DNA from: Hippasteria phrygiana
Taxonomy: Eukaryota > Echinodermata > Asteroidea > Valvatida > Goniasteridae
Assembly: GCA_037893225.1 (NCBI GenBank)
Contig: JAZGUH010000484.1
Location: 1,364,001-1,428,000, forward strand
Length of the DNA: 64,000 bases
Direction: 5' to 3'
Under the pieces are notes generated by a model, which had not been told where the DNA came from, searched no databases, and saw only the letters and a program-made list of their open reading frames with translations. Positions 1 through 10,859 of the stretch are shown one piece after another. Within the stretch, counting starts at the first letter, position 1. The number at the start of each line of letters is the position of its first letter. Made by a program: the position numbers and the translations under genes.

Positions 1-484
1 TTTGTTATAGCAATCGATCATTATAGTGATTTGCGACCATGGCGACGAAAAACAAGATGGCAACACCCATATAGCCTAGTGCGCCCTCTTTTAGAAGAAA
101 GCTAGTCGATGTGCCCCCTCTTTTGTTAAATTTAGCAACGAATTAAACACATTGTAATTACATGTTGTAGGCATTTTTTTTTTTTTTTTTTTTTGTTTTT
201 TGTTTTTGTTTTGTTTGTTGTTTTTTTTTTTAAGCCGTTTTTAATCCTGTGATTAAAATTTGTATTTTTGTTTATCTAGTTCTGTATCTTAAATTGAGTT
301 TTTCAACTTTTGCCTTTATAAAAAATATTCATGCAGCGTAATATTTGGTATAAGTGTAATGTTCAGTATATGTATGCGTTAATTTTGGGAGCCAAACGGG
401 ATGTTCCTTATTTCCGAATGTTTCCTACAGCAGTGTACGTTACAGCGACGTTGTACTGTATTGTTATTATTTTTTATAATGCAG
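1..484. other. Intron sequence of KANSL3 upstream of first visible exon
   Basis: No coding exon is recognisable here. The stretch is AT-rich, with a T-rich run near 174-232, and ends in a TTTTTATAATGCAG acceptor directly before the exon at 485. The family's N-terminal region of roughly 115 residues must lie before base 1. Confidence 0.6.
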
Positions 485-3400
485 GATTGGCTGGACAAAT
501 CAACAAAACAAGCTCTTTGATAAGATCATCAAACACATGCAGTCTGAGAGACTAGCCAGACTGGCCTATGAGGGGGTGAGTATTTCTACCTATTGTTTTA
601 GCATCTTAGATCATTTTTTTAGTCATTTAGGAGCTTTATGAATCTTGTATGGATTTTTGTAAGTGTTTTAGCTGAATAGTAGTTCTTTTATCTCACAGTG
701 AAGGCACCGTTCGTGAAAATTGATAGACTAAATGGTTGTGCACCATAATATGATGATTAACTCAAACCCTGCTAAATCCAACAAAATCCACCAACGGTAA
801 AAAGGTGTTGTAATTTGTTGGATTTAGCAGTCAACACAAACTACATGATGTGTTGGATATTGTTGTATTCAGCAGGGTAGCAGCTAAGCATACATGTTGG
901 GTTTTATCATGTTTAGGGCAGAAGCCAAATATACCTGTTGGATTTTGTCGTATTCAGGAGGGTGGAAGCAGACTTTTGTTGGATTCAGCAGGGTAGCTGC
1001 AAAATGCCAAGGCTGCTGTGTACAATGTAGGTGGTACACTGCAGAATCCAACAAAAGTTGCTGTTGTATTTAGCAGGCTTTTGTATTTTGTTGTATTTAG
1101 CAGGATTCTCATTTCAGTTTTGTTGAAATTGTTGGATGTTGCCTTATGAAAAACACTGAAGTTGGTTAGGGTTAATACGCAGCTTTTAATCTCTTTTTGG
1201 CTTTGTGAAGAGATGTGATACAAAACCAGCTATGTGAATGTTAATTAGCGATTTCCACTTTTTTTCTTCAATTAAGTCTGTGCCTTACCACTATATCATT
1301 TGCATTTATCCATTGTAATCCTGTATACGATTCTTGGTTTCACAGAACCCCAATGAGCCAGTCCTAAGACGCATCCATCTTGATAAGTGCGCCAAGAAAG
1401 TCCGGCGGACACTAGCCTCAATTGGATGGGTAAGGGAGTCATAGGAATTGGTTAACGAGCTGAGAGCAGTGTTTTAGGTCACTCTGTAGCACGTGGTCCT
1501 CGACAGAAGCTGACAAAGATTAAATGTGACGTGGCAGTACGAAATAGACAGAATGTCTGACCATGGATTTCTGAGTTATAAACAGAAACAACAATTTTCA
1601 CTGGTTTTGGATTATAATTTTTTAATTTGAATAGCCCTGTTCTATCATGTTGCAAAGTTTGAAAACTGAATTTAATCTGAAAATATTTCTGGGCGTGATT
1701 TCATTTTTGAACTCGCAGTAAAGTGTGCACAGGCTTGCATCTTTGAGCTTCATTTTCTCAAAACAAGGGGTCTATTGGCTTGAAATGGTTATAATGGGCC
1801 CAGGAATGAGATACAGAACACAAAATACATCAAGTTAAAGCTCATTACATACACGTTTAGGAAATACTATAAACTCAGTTTTTAACTTTTGCTACTTTCC
1901 AAATGTAACTTTCTCTGTGAAGATTGTTCACTTGTCGCTCATGGAGTTTCCTTGTAACTGGTCATGTGAAGCCTACTTCATGCCTTTTCAAATCAAATAT
2001 TCTGCAAAGGTAGTAACATCCTCATTAACCCTAACCTTCCCTAACCTGCCAAAATCAAACACCCCATTGTGTTGAATTTTGTGTGATTGAGTACTGTAGA
2101 GCCTTGGCACCATCACTTTGCATGGGACTTGATGCCCTGATTTTGTCTAAGTACAAAAAATGTGCTATTGGTTTACTACACAGTGTTGGAGTTTGTGTGG
2201 TTTGGGAAGGATTCTAGTAAAAAGGCTTAGGCTGTTAGGGTTAAGTGTTAGCCACACCACTGCAAGATTAAACTGGGTTGAATCAAATGTCTTTTCTCAT
2301 AGGACGGGAAGTTGACACAGTGGCTGCACGGTGTTTTGATTGACAACTTAAGCTCCTCCCTTCTGGCTATCTATCTGGACGTCTTGCAGACCCTGAAATC
2401 CAAGGTGAGGAAGGCCTCAAATTCATTGCATCAACAATTTTGTGTTACTCTCTGTTTTTCTGTTCTAACAGGCAAAGCGGAAATTCAGGATTTTAACAAA
2501 TGGAGAATAGATACTTTTGAGGTGAAAATAATTGGTTCTTGGTGTTTACTGAACTCACCCAACCAACTCGGACGCAGTACTTTGAGCAGACTTTAAGGTG
2601 TTGGGTCCAGTTCTTGCTCTTTCTATAATTCAGGAGTTTTCTGATGTCAGGTCTACATTGCTTTGCTTGCAGGTGCCAGCCCTGATTGATAAGATGATCA
2701 GCCTCTCGACCTCGTCCAATCGCTGCAGTGCAGCCAGCTCTGAAGCCCTGATGTTGCTTCTCAAGAGACCGTGGGATCCTGCGATTGGCGTTCTCAGCCA
2801 ACACAAACCGGTACAAAGAAAGACATTTTATTTCCCCAGGCATTAAAGTTACGATGTTTACAGGCCAAAGCCCCCGTTATTTGAGATGCACGAGATAGCT
2901 TGACCGTTTGTGCAGAAGCCAATGAATACAGGTTTGAAGCCTTATTTGCATAGCTCCTCATCAGAGCATGCCCAGTGATACATTGATAAAAAACGCCAAC
3001 ATTCGGCCGTTATTTTTATCTTGGACAGAAAAAACTTCCTGGATCCCCCCTTCTGGTGGTCACCCCCAGCGGCCCCTCCTTCCCCAATGTCCCCACGTCA
3101 CGCCGCATTCGTTTCTGGAATTCCCAGCTGGCCAATCTGGGCAAAGTGATCCCGGTCACCACTCACACGGTCAGTGGAGGTAGCGGAGTCAGTATAGCGC
3201 AGTGTCTGGAGCACATGGTGGGAGCCGTGAGGACGAAGGTCATGGAGGTAGGTACAACTAGGTATTCTAGCTATACCTAGATGAAAAGCCATGCCAATAG
3301 CCTTTCCCTCTGTCTGTATCTCTATGGAATTCTTTGCCTGGTGCATGTTTCCCTTCATCGTACAATCTTTCCTGCTTCAAGAGGAATATTTATTCCTACA

Positions 3401-6400
3401 TCTTATATCTTTGATTCTTTACTTTTTGTAGATTTGTACCTCAAATAGCTTTTAGCCTTGTTTTAGGGCGAACTTGCTTTAAAAAAGGGGAAAAAAACAG
3501 ACTTGGGTCGAATTCTAGTCCATTTTTTTTTACTCGGACTTGGGCGAATGCCTCGGACTCGGGCTTGGCCAGTCAGTCTCGGACTCATCATTTTTTACTC
3601 GAACTATAATCATTGTGTGGGTCTTTTTTATTTAGTGTTATTTGGTATTACTTTAAACAGTTTAACTAACCCCCCCCCCCCCGCCCACAAAAAAAAGGAA
3701 CTTGCATTTTCATGTTCTGTTTTTTCATCAGCTGAAGAGTCACTTCCCAAATCGTCCTATTGTGCTGGTTGGCTGGTCTGTAGGAGCTCTAGTTGCCTGC
3801 CATGTAAGTTCCTTATTATTTATTCTTTTTAATCTGTCTCTTAAAATGATTAAACTTCATGCTTGAGGGAAGGTGTTTTGCACAAGTTTCCACAAATTGT
3901 CAAAACCTGGAATCACACTTGAAGGGGTAGTGTTCTACCGCTGTTTTATGTGTTTATGAATATGGCCCTCATTCCTTGATATTCACTATTGTCCTACAGG
4001 TGTCACTGGTGGAGCATGTAACAGCAGTAGTGTGTCTCGGCTTCCCAGTCATGGGAATCAACGGTGCTAGAGGGGTGAGCCAAAAAATCAGTTTTCCCCT
4101 TTAAAATTTGTAAATGCCTTTACATCTGGCCGGCTTGTTTTTAACAACTTGTCAAAGTTTATTCATCAGGTATTTTCCACTTTAAACAGTGGTGGTCTTC
4201 AGATGTTCTAAGATATTTCAGTTATTTTGTATTTTATTTTTTTAATCGTCAAACAAACAACAAGGGAAACTGACTAGGTAAATTTGAATGAATTTTCAAA
4301 GTGAACAAAGAAAACTGGCAGGAGTGAGATTTGAACCTGCAACCTCCGGAATACCGTACTGGCGCTCTACCAAATGAGCTGTCTTGCCCTATGTTGGTGG
4401 TCTCCAAGATTAGTCGTTGTATTGTGAAGTTGATGTGTGATCTCTGGCTGTATGGCAATATGGGGTTATGACTTCTGACTAGCGACCCCGAACAAAGACA
4501 CTGAAGACCACCAACATAGGGTAAAGATAGCTCAGTTGGTAGAGCAAGAGAACATTTATTCAAATGACCGAGTCAGTTTCCCTTGTGGTTTTTTTGATGA
4601 TATATGAAACAAATATTGTTTGATAATGAGTGACGTTTTGATAGTTCTCTTCGTGTATGATGTTTTTATTTATCAACTCTCTCCTCTACAGGGAGTGGAT
4701 GAACCCCTTCTAGACAGCAAGACTCCTACTCTATTTGTCGTCGGCCAAGAATCCAGTGTGTGTACCCAGGATGATATTGAGAACCTGAGGGAACAGATGA
4801 GGGCTGAGACGGGCCTGGTGGTCGTAGGAGGGGCCGATGAGCATCTCAGGATGTCCAAGATGAAGAAGAAGAGTGATGGGGTGACACAGAGTATGGTGGA
4901 CAGATGCATTCAGGTAAGGGGGGAAGATATATGTTCACCAGCTGCTGTCAGCTTTTTAATATTATTCTGGAGTCGGAAAGTCTGAAATCGGCCAGGTCCC
5001 GGCATGATTCTAAGACCAAAGTTTTAAAAAGTATTTTAGAATCCATCTTAAAGTTCACGTTTGAGCCAGGGATCAGGCAAGACGAGATTTCAGCTCGTTT
5101 TTGTTTTTGACTACTCGTGAACTTGCCCCACTTTTTCACTGTTTTGGCATCGGACTCGGATCGGGACTCGGCTAAAGCCCTAGATTGTTGGATGGATTGT
5201 TGGTTAGTTAATTAGCTAGCTCACTGGTTGACAGGCAAGATGGGTTGTTCGAGAGGGCTGGCTGGCTGGCTACGTATTTGGCTACATACTTTGTGACTGG
5301 AAGTTTTGCTCAACATGAAAATTGACTAAGCAATATTTTGTGCTAAGCAGCTCCATCAAATTGGGGTAATTTTTTGGCTTGTCGGACAGTAGGGGGCAGG
5401 CTGACTGGTTAGCTGGCAATGTGGCATCTGGTAACTGGTTAGCTGACTGGTTAGCCTGCTAGGTGTCCGACTCACTGAATGACGTTATTTTGCTTCTGTC
5501 TTACTGACTGGCTGGTTAGCCGGCTAGGTATCTGGTGATGCATCAATTTCTTGACTTTATGATTCTTGTCCAAAAGGATGAAATCAGCGAATTCCTCTGC
5601 ACTGTCTTGACCTCGTCAATGACCGACAACTTTGACCGTCCCGAGTTTGACATGGACCACCGCAAGAAACGGGAAAAGGAGAAGGAGAAAGAACGCAAGA
5701 AGCGCATCCAGCGGGACTTGTCCCTGGAGCTAAAGGGACGGAAGACGGCCTCGTCTGCCAGGGGAAGACGTAGCAGCCTGCCAACCTTGCCGAGCGAAGT
5801 AAGTCTCGAGAATTTATCTCTGAGTTTATGGATGAGGATGAACAAGTTGTGAAGTAAAACACAAGCTGTTCAAACAAATTCAATGCTATAATTGTTGACA
5901 CATTAACCCCATGAGCACGGTATTTTACGGGAGACGTCGGGGTGTTGCGGCCAAGCAAAACGGCCACAATGTTTTTGTGCAGTCAAGCATGACATACACA
6001 ATAATCCAACAATGGATTGAAACTGCACAAACAGCGGCCAATGGCGTCATCCGGCCTGGTGGCACTGGTTTTTTTTGCGCCATATGGCGTCATCCGTACG
6101 CAAGGGGTTAAACCAATATGTATTGACTAGAGGGGGGTATGACAATTATTTTCAATATACGTACTACATATTTGGATTTTTAGTTACTGTTAGACAAACT
6201 CGGATGTATTTTATGGTTCCAAAAAAGATATAACGCTTAACAGTCCCAAATCCTCCATTTTTAATATAATTTTGCATGCACCCGAGAGAGTTAGGGTTAA
6301 TTTTGCACCCTAGTCTATTACTGATCATGTAGACACAGTTTAAGAACCATGTCGTTTTTTCATGACCTTTTCATCTGCTTCTGTCTAGGGTGTTGCATCG

Positions 6401-9400
6401 TATTCCACAAACCCGCAGAACTTCCATAAGTCCCAAGCAGACCAGCTTTCAAAATCTGGCCCGTCCCCTGGTGCATCTTCCGGACCCAGCTTCGGGGAGC
6501 AGTACGCCCACTATCTAGCCAGCATGGCTGCCAGCAAGCGAGAGTCCAAGCTGGATGCATTACTGAAGGGGGAGGGAACCAAAGATGGTATGCAGGGCTT
6601 GCAGGCCCTTTCTGATATAGGATTCAGCTCTGGTCCAGGCTGCTGTTCTGACTTCACATTAACCCTAACCCCTGTGTCACTTTTACTGGGAGGTGTCCTG
6701 AACCTGTTAAAATCCAACACTGTGCAGTATACCTATGGCACATTCTTTGTACTTCATTTCTCTGATTTTGAAGCCACATTCTTTTTTTTCTTCTCGGCAG
6801 GTAAGGCTGGATCCAGCAGTTCCTACAAGCGTCGTCGCAGCAAGAGCCCCACCGTTAGCAAACGAAAGCAGATCAAGCTGTCCTCCTTGGTTGATATGGC
6901 AACCATGGCCGCCTCCTCCTCCCAAGACTCAGTCCCTGGCCCAGAGAAGCTGGTGGGATCCCAGGGCAAAGCCTCTGGTTCCGTTCCTACCAGCTTGCTA
7001 GGAGCACCCACGAAGGTCTCCGCTCAGCAGCCCGCCTCCCCCGTCCCGACTTCAACCCCCCTGTCGGTCACTGTGCCCCATCTCTCCGGCCTCTTGCAGA
7101 AAGCATCGGGTACTGCAGTCGGCAAAAGCATTTCTGGTACAAGTGGCGGTAAAGAAGTGGTGAGTTTCATTAAAGATGCTGTGTCCATGCTTTCATTGAG
7201 CACTTATTTGTGAAAAGGAATCATGTGCCATCTCTTTTTCTCTCAGCCACTGACGGTAACATCTGCAGCAACTGGCAATAAATTATCATTACCAACGGTT
7301 GGATCATCGGCACCCATATCTGCAGCCACCGATGCTGATGCAACCAACAGTGTGACACTAGCCCAGCTACAGCAATTGGGAATTTTACCATCGCACATGC
7401 CGCCCAGCACCCTGCTGCAGGTAAAATACCCAAATCAGAAATGTGATTCTTCTCTGACTCAAATGGGCTTTGTGTGTTTCGTTTGCCGACTATTAGGTGT
7501 GCTTTGGGAATAATTTTTTAATGTATGAATAAAACTGTAAAGATAATACTGCTGTTATTGTATATTATAGCTTTTATTTTTTTGTTTTTGCCTTTGTTTC
7601 TGTACAGGGATTGAATTTCAATATCCAGGGAGAAAGTTCTAAATCTCCTGTCACAAATCCACTCAGCTTGACAACTGTTGAGTCCTCGATGTCACAACCC
7701 GGCCATTCAACAACTGCCAAGGGTAAGCCCCTGAGAATCAGCGCATTGCCCAAGGTAACTCAAGCCCAAACTAGCATGCCCACTTCGGTAGAGCAAAGCA
7801 TGAACACCAGCCAGTTCCAAGCAGCCGTACAGCAAGCCGCCATGGCCATTGCTGGCAAGATGATGGCCAACTATAATCAAAAGCCGAGTAGTGGTGCTTC
7901 TGGCACCACTCCAACCACCAGCCAAGTGGCTTCCTTGGCTGGCCTTCTCAACATCCCGCAGCTTGTGTCTGCTGCTCTGAAGAGCGTGCCACCAGCCACC
8001 AAAGATGTCTCCGGCCAGGCCACCCTAAGAGCGCTGGAGAGCCTGGCAGGCAGGAGTCTGGAGTCTGCCGCAAGCAGTCAGGTTTTGGGAAGCTCAGCAA
8101 GTCAGATCGTTTCCCCAGATGTTACTCTTTTGGGTCTTTTTGCTGCGCAAGGGTTGACCTCTATGAACAAGCCCAAAGGTGCGTCTCGGGGCACGGCAAG
8201 TTTAAAGACAACAGAGTCATCTGTCCCAGCCAAGAAGATGAAGATCGACAAGCAACACGAGCAGGCAATCCAGAAACTTCAGTTCCATGACTTTCCACTC
8301 ACGACTGTGTCCTTGACCTCTTCCACCTCCATGGGAACAGTCACCAAGGCCAAAATCCTGAAAGATCTGGAGGTGGGAAACGTGTCTGGTTTGTCCACAC
8401 TCAAGAAGACCCTACTCGGCAAGCCAACAGCAGGGCTGGCACCACCTCCTTCCCAGCATGGAACAGCATCCACAAGTGCTTCTGGAACATCCACCCAGAG
8501 TCTCATCTTGTTACCATCTGAGGAAGTCTCTTCGGAGCAACCACAGGCACCGTCAACTTCCACTTCTACCACCTCCAAAATTGAAACCAAACCCACATCT
8601 GTTGTGCTTAAGACAACCACAGCCTCTTCTGCTAGGTCTCAAGTGAGTGGCCAGATGCTGACCAGCACTTCACACAAGGCCGGCTCTGTTCAGGTGACCC
8701 TGCCAACTTCAAGTCATGGCAACTTCACTGCTTTTGGTCGAGGGAAGTCACAAATGTCCACCCTCAGCAATAGAACGACACTAACAACCAAAGTTGGAAC
8801 ACCGTTGCTGTCCACTAGCTCCAAGCCAACATTGACATCAGTCTCTGAATCATCTGGAAAACCGTCATCTGACAGGGATCCTGTTAGTAAATACCAACTG
8901 ACACACATTCCGCTGGCCAAGAGCAGCTTACAGTCGGGAACCAGAAGCAGTCAACCAGGTGAGGCAAACCCCAGGACACCATTCACAGGGAGATCCTCCC
9001 CAGTCGTTATTCGATCAGACCCCAGCCCAGTGACCCTCAAGAAAGCCATCAACCAGCCCTCTGCTTTCAAACCAGCTCCTGTCGCCAAAGTGATAGCCCC
9101 CACACAGCCGGCCCCAAAGGAACCCCGCAGCTCTGTCCAGATAGCAGAGGTGTCGATACTCAAACACGTGACTACTGCACCCAGCTCCAAGACCATCCAC
9201 ACTGAGACAAAGAAAACCTTGTTATCCACTCAGAAAGGCATCACTCTCGTGGACACGTCTGAAATCTCAAAGACACTGTCAGGGCAGGCTTCCAAGACAG
9301 CAGATGATTCAGAGAGCAAATCAGCGGAGCATCAGCCCGCATCCTCAGCAAGCTCCACGACGGGTTTAAGCAATGCAGGAGTCAGGAGGAAGTCTCTACC

Positions 9401-9569
9401 TGATTCTCCATCATCAACATCTTCTAGTCCGTCTCCCAAGACGGTTGGGCCAGGTGGAGATGCAGACAGCAAGGTCGGAGCTAACCAGGGTGCATCATCT
9501 ACTCTCTACATGTCGACCCGTACCCGAAGAGTTCGCACACCGAGACAGTACTCGGACTACACCGAATAA
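485..9569 (+). CDS. KANSL3: KAT8 regulatory NSL complex subunit 3 (5' partial, 12 of its exons plus a long last exon)
   Basis: KANSL3 (NSL3, fly Rcd1) is a nuclear scaffold of the NSL complex, in which KAT8/MOF acetylates histone H4; in vertebrates it also binds spindle microtubule ends. Exons: 485-575, 1346-1429, 2303-2404, 2673-2810, 3029-3247, 3732-3803, 4000-4074, 4692-4913, 5577-5798, 6389-6587, 6801-7159, 7247-7420, 7608-9569, all flanked by AG/GT with matching phases (that is 13 pieces in all). Diagnostic stretches are [51 protein letters not shown] and [13 protein letters not shown], which follow human KANSL3 almost in register as I remember it. About 1,305 residues are visible, against about 900 for the whole human protein; the excess is in the last exon. 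The gene is broken only by the window edge. Stop TAA is at 9567-9569. Confidence 0.95.
2025..2244. mobile_element. TTAA-bounded MITE (piggyBac-like), 220 bp
   Basis: Starts TTAACCCTAACC and ends TTAGGGTTAA inside a KANSL3 intron. The TTAA target duplication with C-rich outward ends is the piggyBac signature. There is no coding capacity. Confidence 0.5.
3301..3484 (+). mobile_element. LINE 3' fragment (ORF2 C-terminus plus tail), copy 1
   Basis: Reads [16 protein letters not shown], then SCFKRN, to a TGA stop at 3412-3414, the typical end of CR1/L2-like reverse transcriptase ORFs. A tail follows containing GCTTTTAGCCTTG, GGGCGAACTTGC and an A-run. It is inserted in a KANSL3 intron. Confidence 0.7.
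3732..4913 (+). other. KANSL3: KANSL3 alpha/beta-hydrolase-like core exons
   Basis: Three exons (3732-3803, 4000-4074, 4692-4913) encode the recognisable hydrolase-like core. The strand-elbow-helix [16 protein letters not shown] has a complete GxSxG nucleophile elbow, with its Ser codon at 3777-3779. It is followed by [11 protein letters not shown], then [11 protein letters not shown], then [12 protein letters not shown] with a His codon at 4842-4844 where the catalytic His of this fold would sit. A clear acid after the sixth strand is not obvious, although QDD follows VCT. Whether the domain is active or only structural cannot be told from sequence. Confidence 0.75.
4244..4602. mobile_element. 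Composite tRNA-derived SINE / foldback element
   Basis: On the minus strand 4300-4425 holds a tRNA-like unit: A-box-like AGCTCATTTGGTAGAGC, then GGAGGTTGCAGGTTCAAAT (B-box-like). A second head, TAGCTCAGTTGGTAGAGC, lies on the plus strand at about 4517-4534. The ends are inverted copies of GTCAGTTTCCCTTGT. The acceptor-stem halves do not pair, so this is not a working tRNA gene. A relative lies at 63672-63975. Confidence 0.6.
5170..5535. repeat. Degenerate GACTGGTTAGC-type tandem repeat in KANSL3 intron
   Basis: Variants of GGCTGGCTGGC, ACTGGTTAGCTG and GGTTAGCCGGCTAGG recur irregularly over about 350 bases just before the exon at 5577. No gene is seen in it. Confidence 0.55.
5903..6111. mobile_element. 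TTAA-bounded MITE (piggyBac-like), 209 bp
   Basis: Begins TTAACCCCATGAGC and ends CGCAAGGGGTTAA, with TTAA at both borders, inside the KANSL3 intron between the exons at 5577 and 6389. The repeated word GGCGTCATCC occurs twice near the right end. It is non-coding. Confidence 0.55.
6389..9569 (+). other. KANSL3: KANSL3 low-complexity Ser/Thr-rich C-terminal region
   Basis: Four exons, including one of 1,962 bases (7608-9569), encode a Ser/Thr/Pro/Ala-rich, probably disordered tail. It contains basic clusters such as YKRRRSKSP and KRKQIK that look like nuclear localisation signals. It ends in [17 protein letters not shown]. The single last exon supplies 653 residues. Little of this can be aligned by eye with the shorter vertebrate tail. 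Confidence 0.8.
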
Positions 9570-9986
9570 TGTCAAATGGTGTTTAGCTTTGTTCTTCCAA
9601 TTTGGGCACTGTTTCCAATTAGACACACAAAGTCGGCATCGTGCCAGAACACATGTACTTTGTCTGCAGAGTAATGTTGGGCATTGTTTAGCTTTATCCC
9701 ACACCATTCCAAATTGGGCACTGTTTCCAATTTGATACCCATACCCAAGAAGCTGGCACTAACCTCATTCCCCATCGGTACGATCTTGAATGCACCGTGT
9801 TATTTCCCAATCAACATTTGTTGGTGGTTGCTGTTGTTTTGACATTTTTGCCAGCATAATGCACCATGCCTGTTTCAGAATAGACTTGGCTTTACGCAAA
9901 CACCCGCTATACTTCAAAAAATATTTTTTCATGAACATGAAATAATTTTAATGATTGTTTTGTGTGCAGTTTTTGAAAGCATAAAT
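9570..9986 (+). other. KANSL3 3' UTR with a duplicated segment
   Basis: The word TTGGGCACTGTTTCCAATT occurs at about 9601 and again at about 9716, each preceded by a related GTTTAGCTTT stretch, which indicates a local duplication of about 110 bases. No coding sequence is seen. Confidence 0.5.
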
Positions 9987-10427
9987 GTGACCCGCTCCAG
10001 AAAAAGGTGATATAAGTCGCGCTATGCATTGACGTGTAATGGCCCTTTCAACATTGAGAGGGTAACATTTTTCGTAAAAATGTATTTTTGTTTTTGTCTT
10101 TAATGACACCTTAAATATCTAAAGTTTCAAGTTGGGTGCACAACAATGTTGATTTCAGTGAATAAAGTGAAAAAATTACTTTTTTAGAGTGCATTGTTCC
10201 ATTGCATTGTATTAGAACTAGCTATTTCAAAGCCTGTTTTCTCTGTTGTGCAATTTGAACTCCATAGAGCTAATTTATATGCAAAAATGCGATATCTCCA
10301 GAATGGAAAGGGCTTTGGAGCTCTATCATGTACCAAATGAAAGCTTACATTGCGGGCTTTCCAAACATACACAAAACTCATTTTTCATATTTTGCGACAT
10401 AATATACCTTTTTCCAGAGCGGGTCAC
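9987..10427. mobile_element. 441-bp MITE with about 34-bp terminal inverted repeats
   Basis: The left end is GTGACCCGCTCCAGAAAAAG. The right end, read in reverse complement, is GTGACCCGCTCTGGAAAAAG; pairing extends to GTCGC. AAAT flanks both sides (9983-9986 and 10428-10431), a probable target duplication. It sits in the presumed KANSL3 3' UTR and contains an AATAAA at 10161-10166. Confidence 0.75.
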
Positions 10428-10853
10428 AAATGCACAGATCGTCCTTTTGCAACTGAGGACCTGAATCTAAGTCCTCAGTAGTTTTTTTTATTTTGTATGT
10501 ACAAACCTTATGGGACAAAAAAATGTTTGTCCAAACAATGGGAACGATCCAAGAGAACGGCAAGAGTCGTCAGTTGTATAGTAAAACGCGACTTATTGTA
10601 AGTTTGGTGAAACATACATGCCACACAAAAGTACACATCATAATTTGAGTAATGGCACTTGGTACCATTTTGTTAAATCAAGTGCAAGCCCCAAGCTAAT
10701 TTTAGCGGGGACATTCAGAAACACGGACAGGGGAATTTGTGTTATTTTAATGCCATTTTCTGTCCAGACAAGTTAATTTACCGTTAACCTCATTTTTCAC
10801 TTCATTTTGTTTTTCATCACAATATCAAATGACTTTTTTTTTTAAATTTCCTC

Positions 10854-10859
10854 AATAAA
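10854..10859 (+). promoter_or_regulatory. Candidate KANSL3 polyadenylation signal
   Basis: AATAAA about 1.3 kb after the KANSL3 stop. The earlier AATAAA at 10161 lies inside the inserted MITE, so either could be used. Confidence 0.25.

Noticed and set aside
331..555. Separate short protein at 331-555
   Set aside because: It overlaps the first visible KANSL3 exon in another frame and has no family features; the exon's own frame matches KANSL3.
4300..4425. tRNA gene on the minus strand
   Set aside because: A and B boxes are present but the acceptor ends do not pair, and the unit recurs with inverted ends as a repeat; called a SINE instead.
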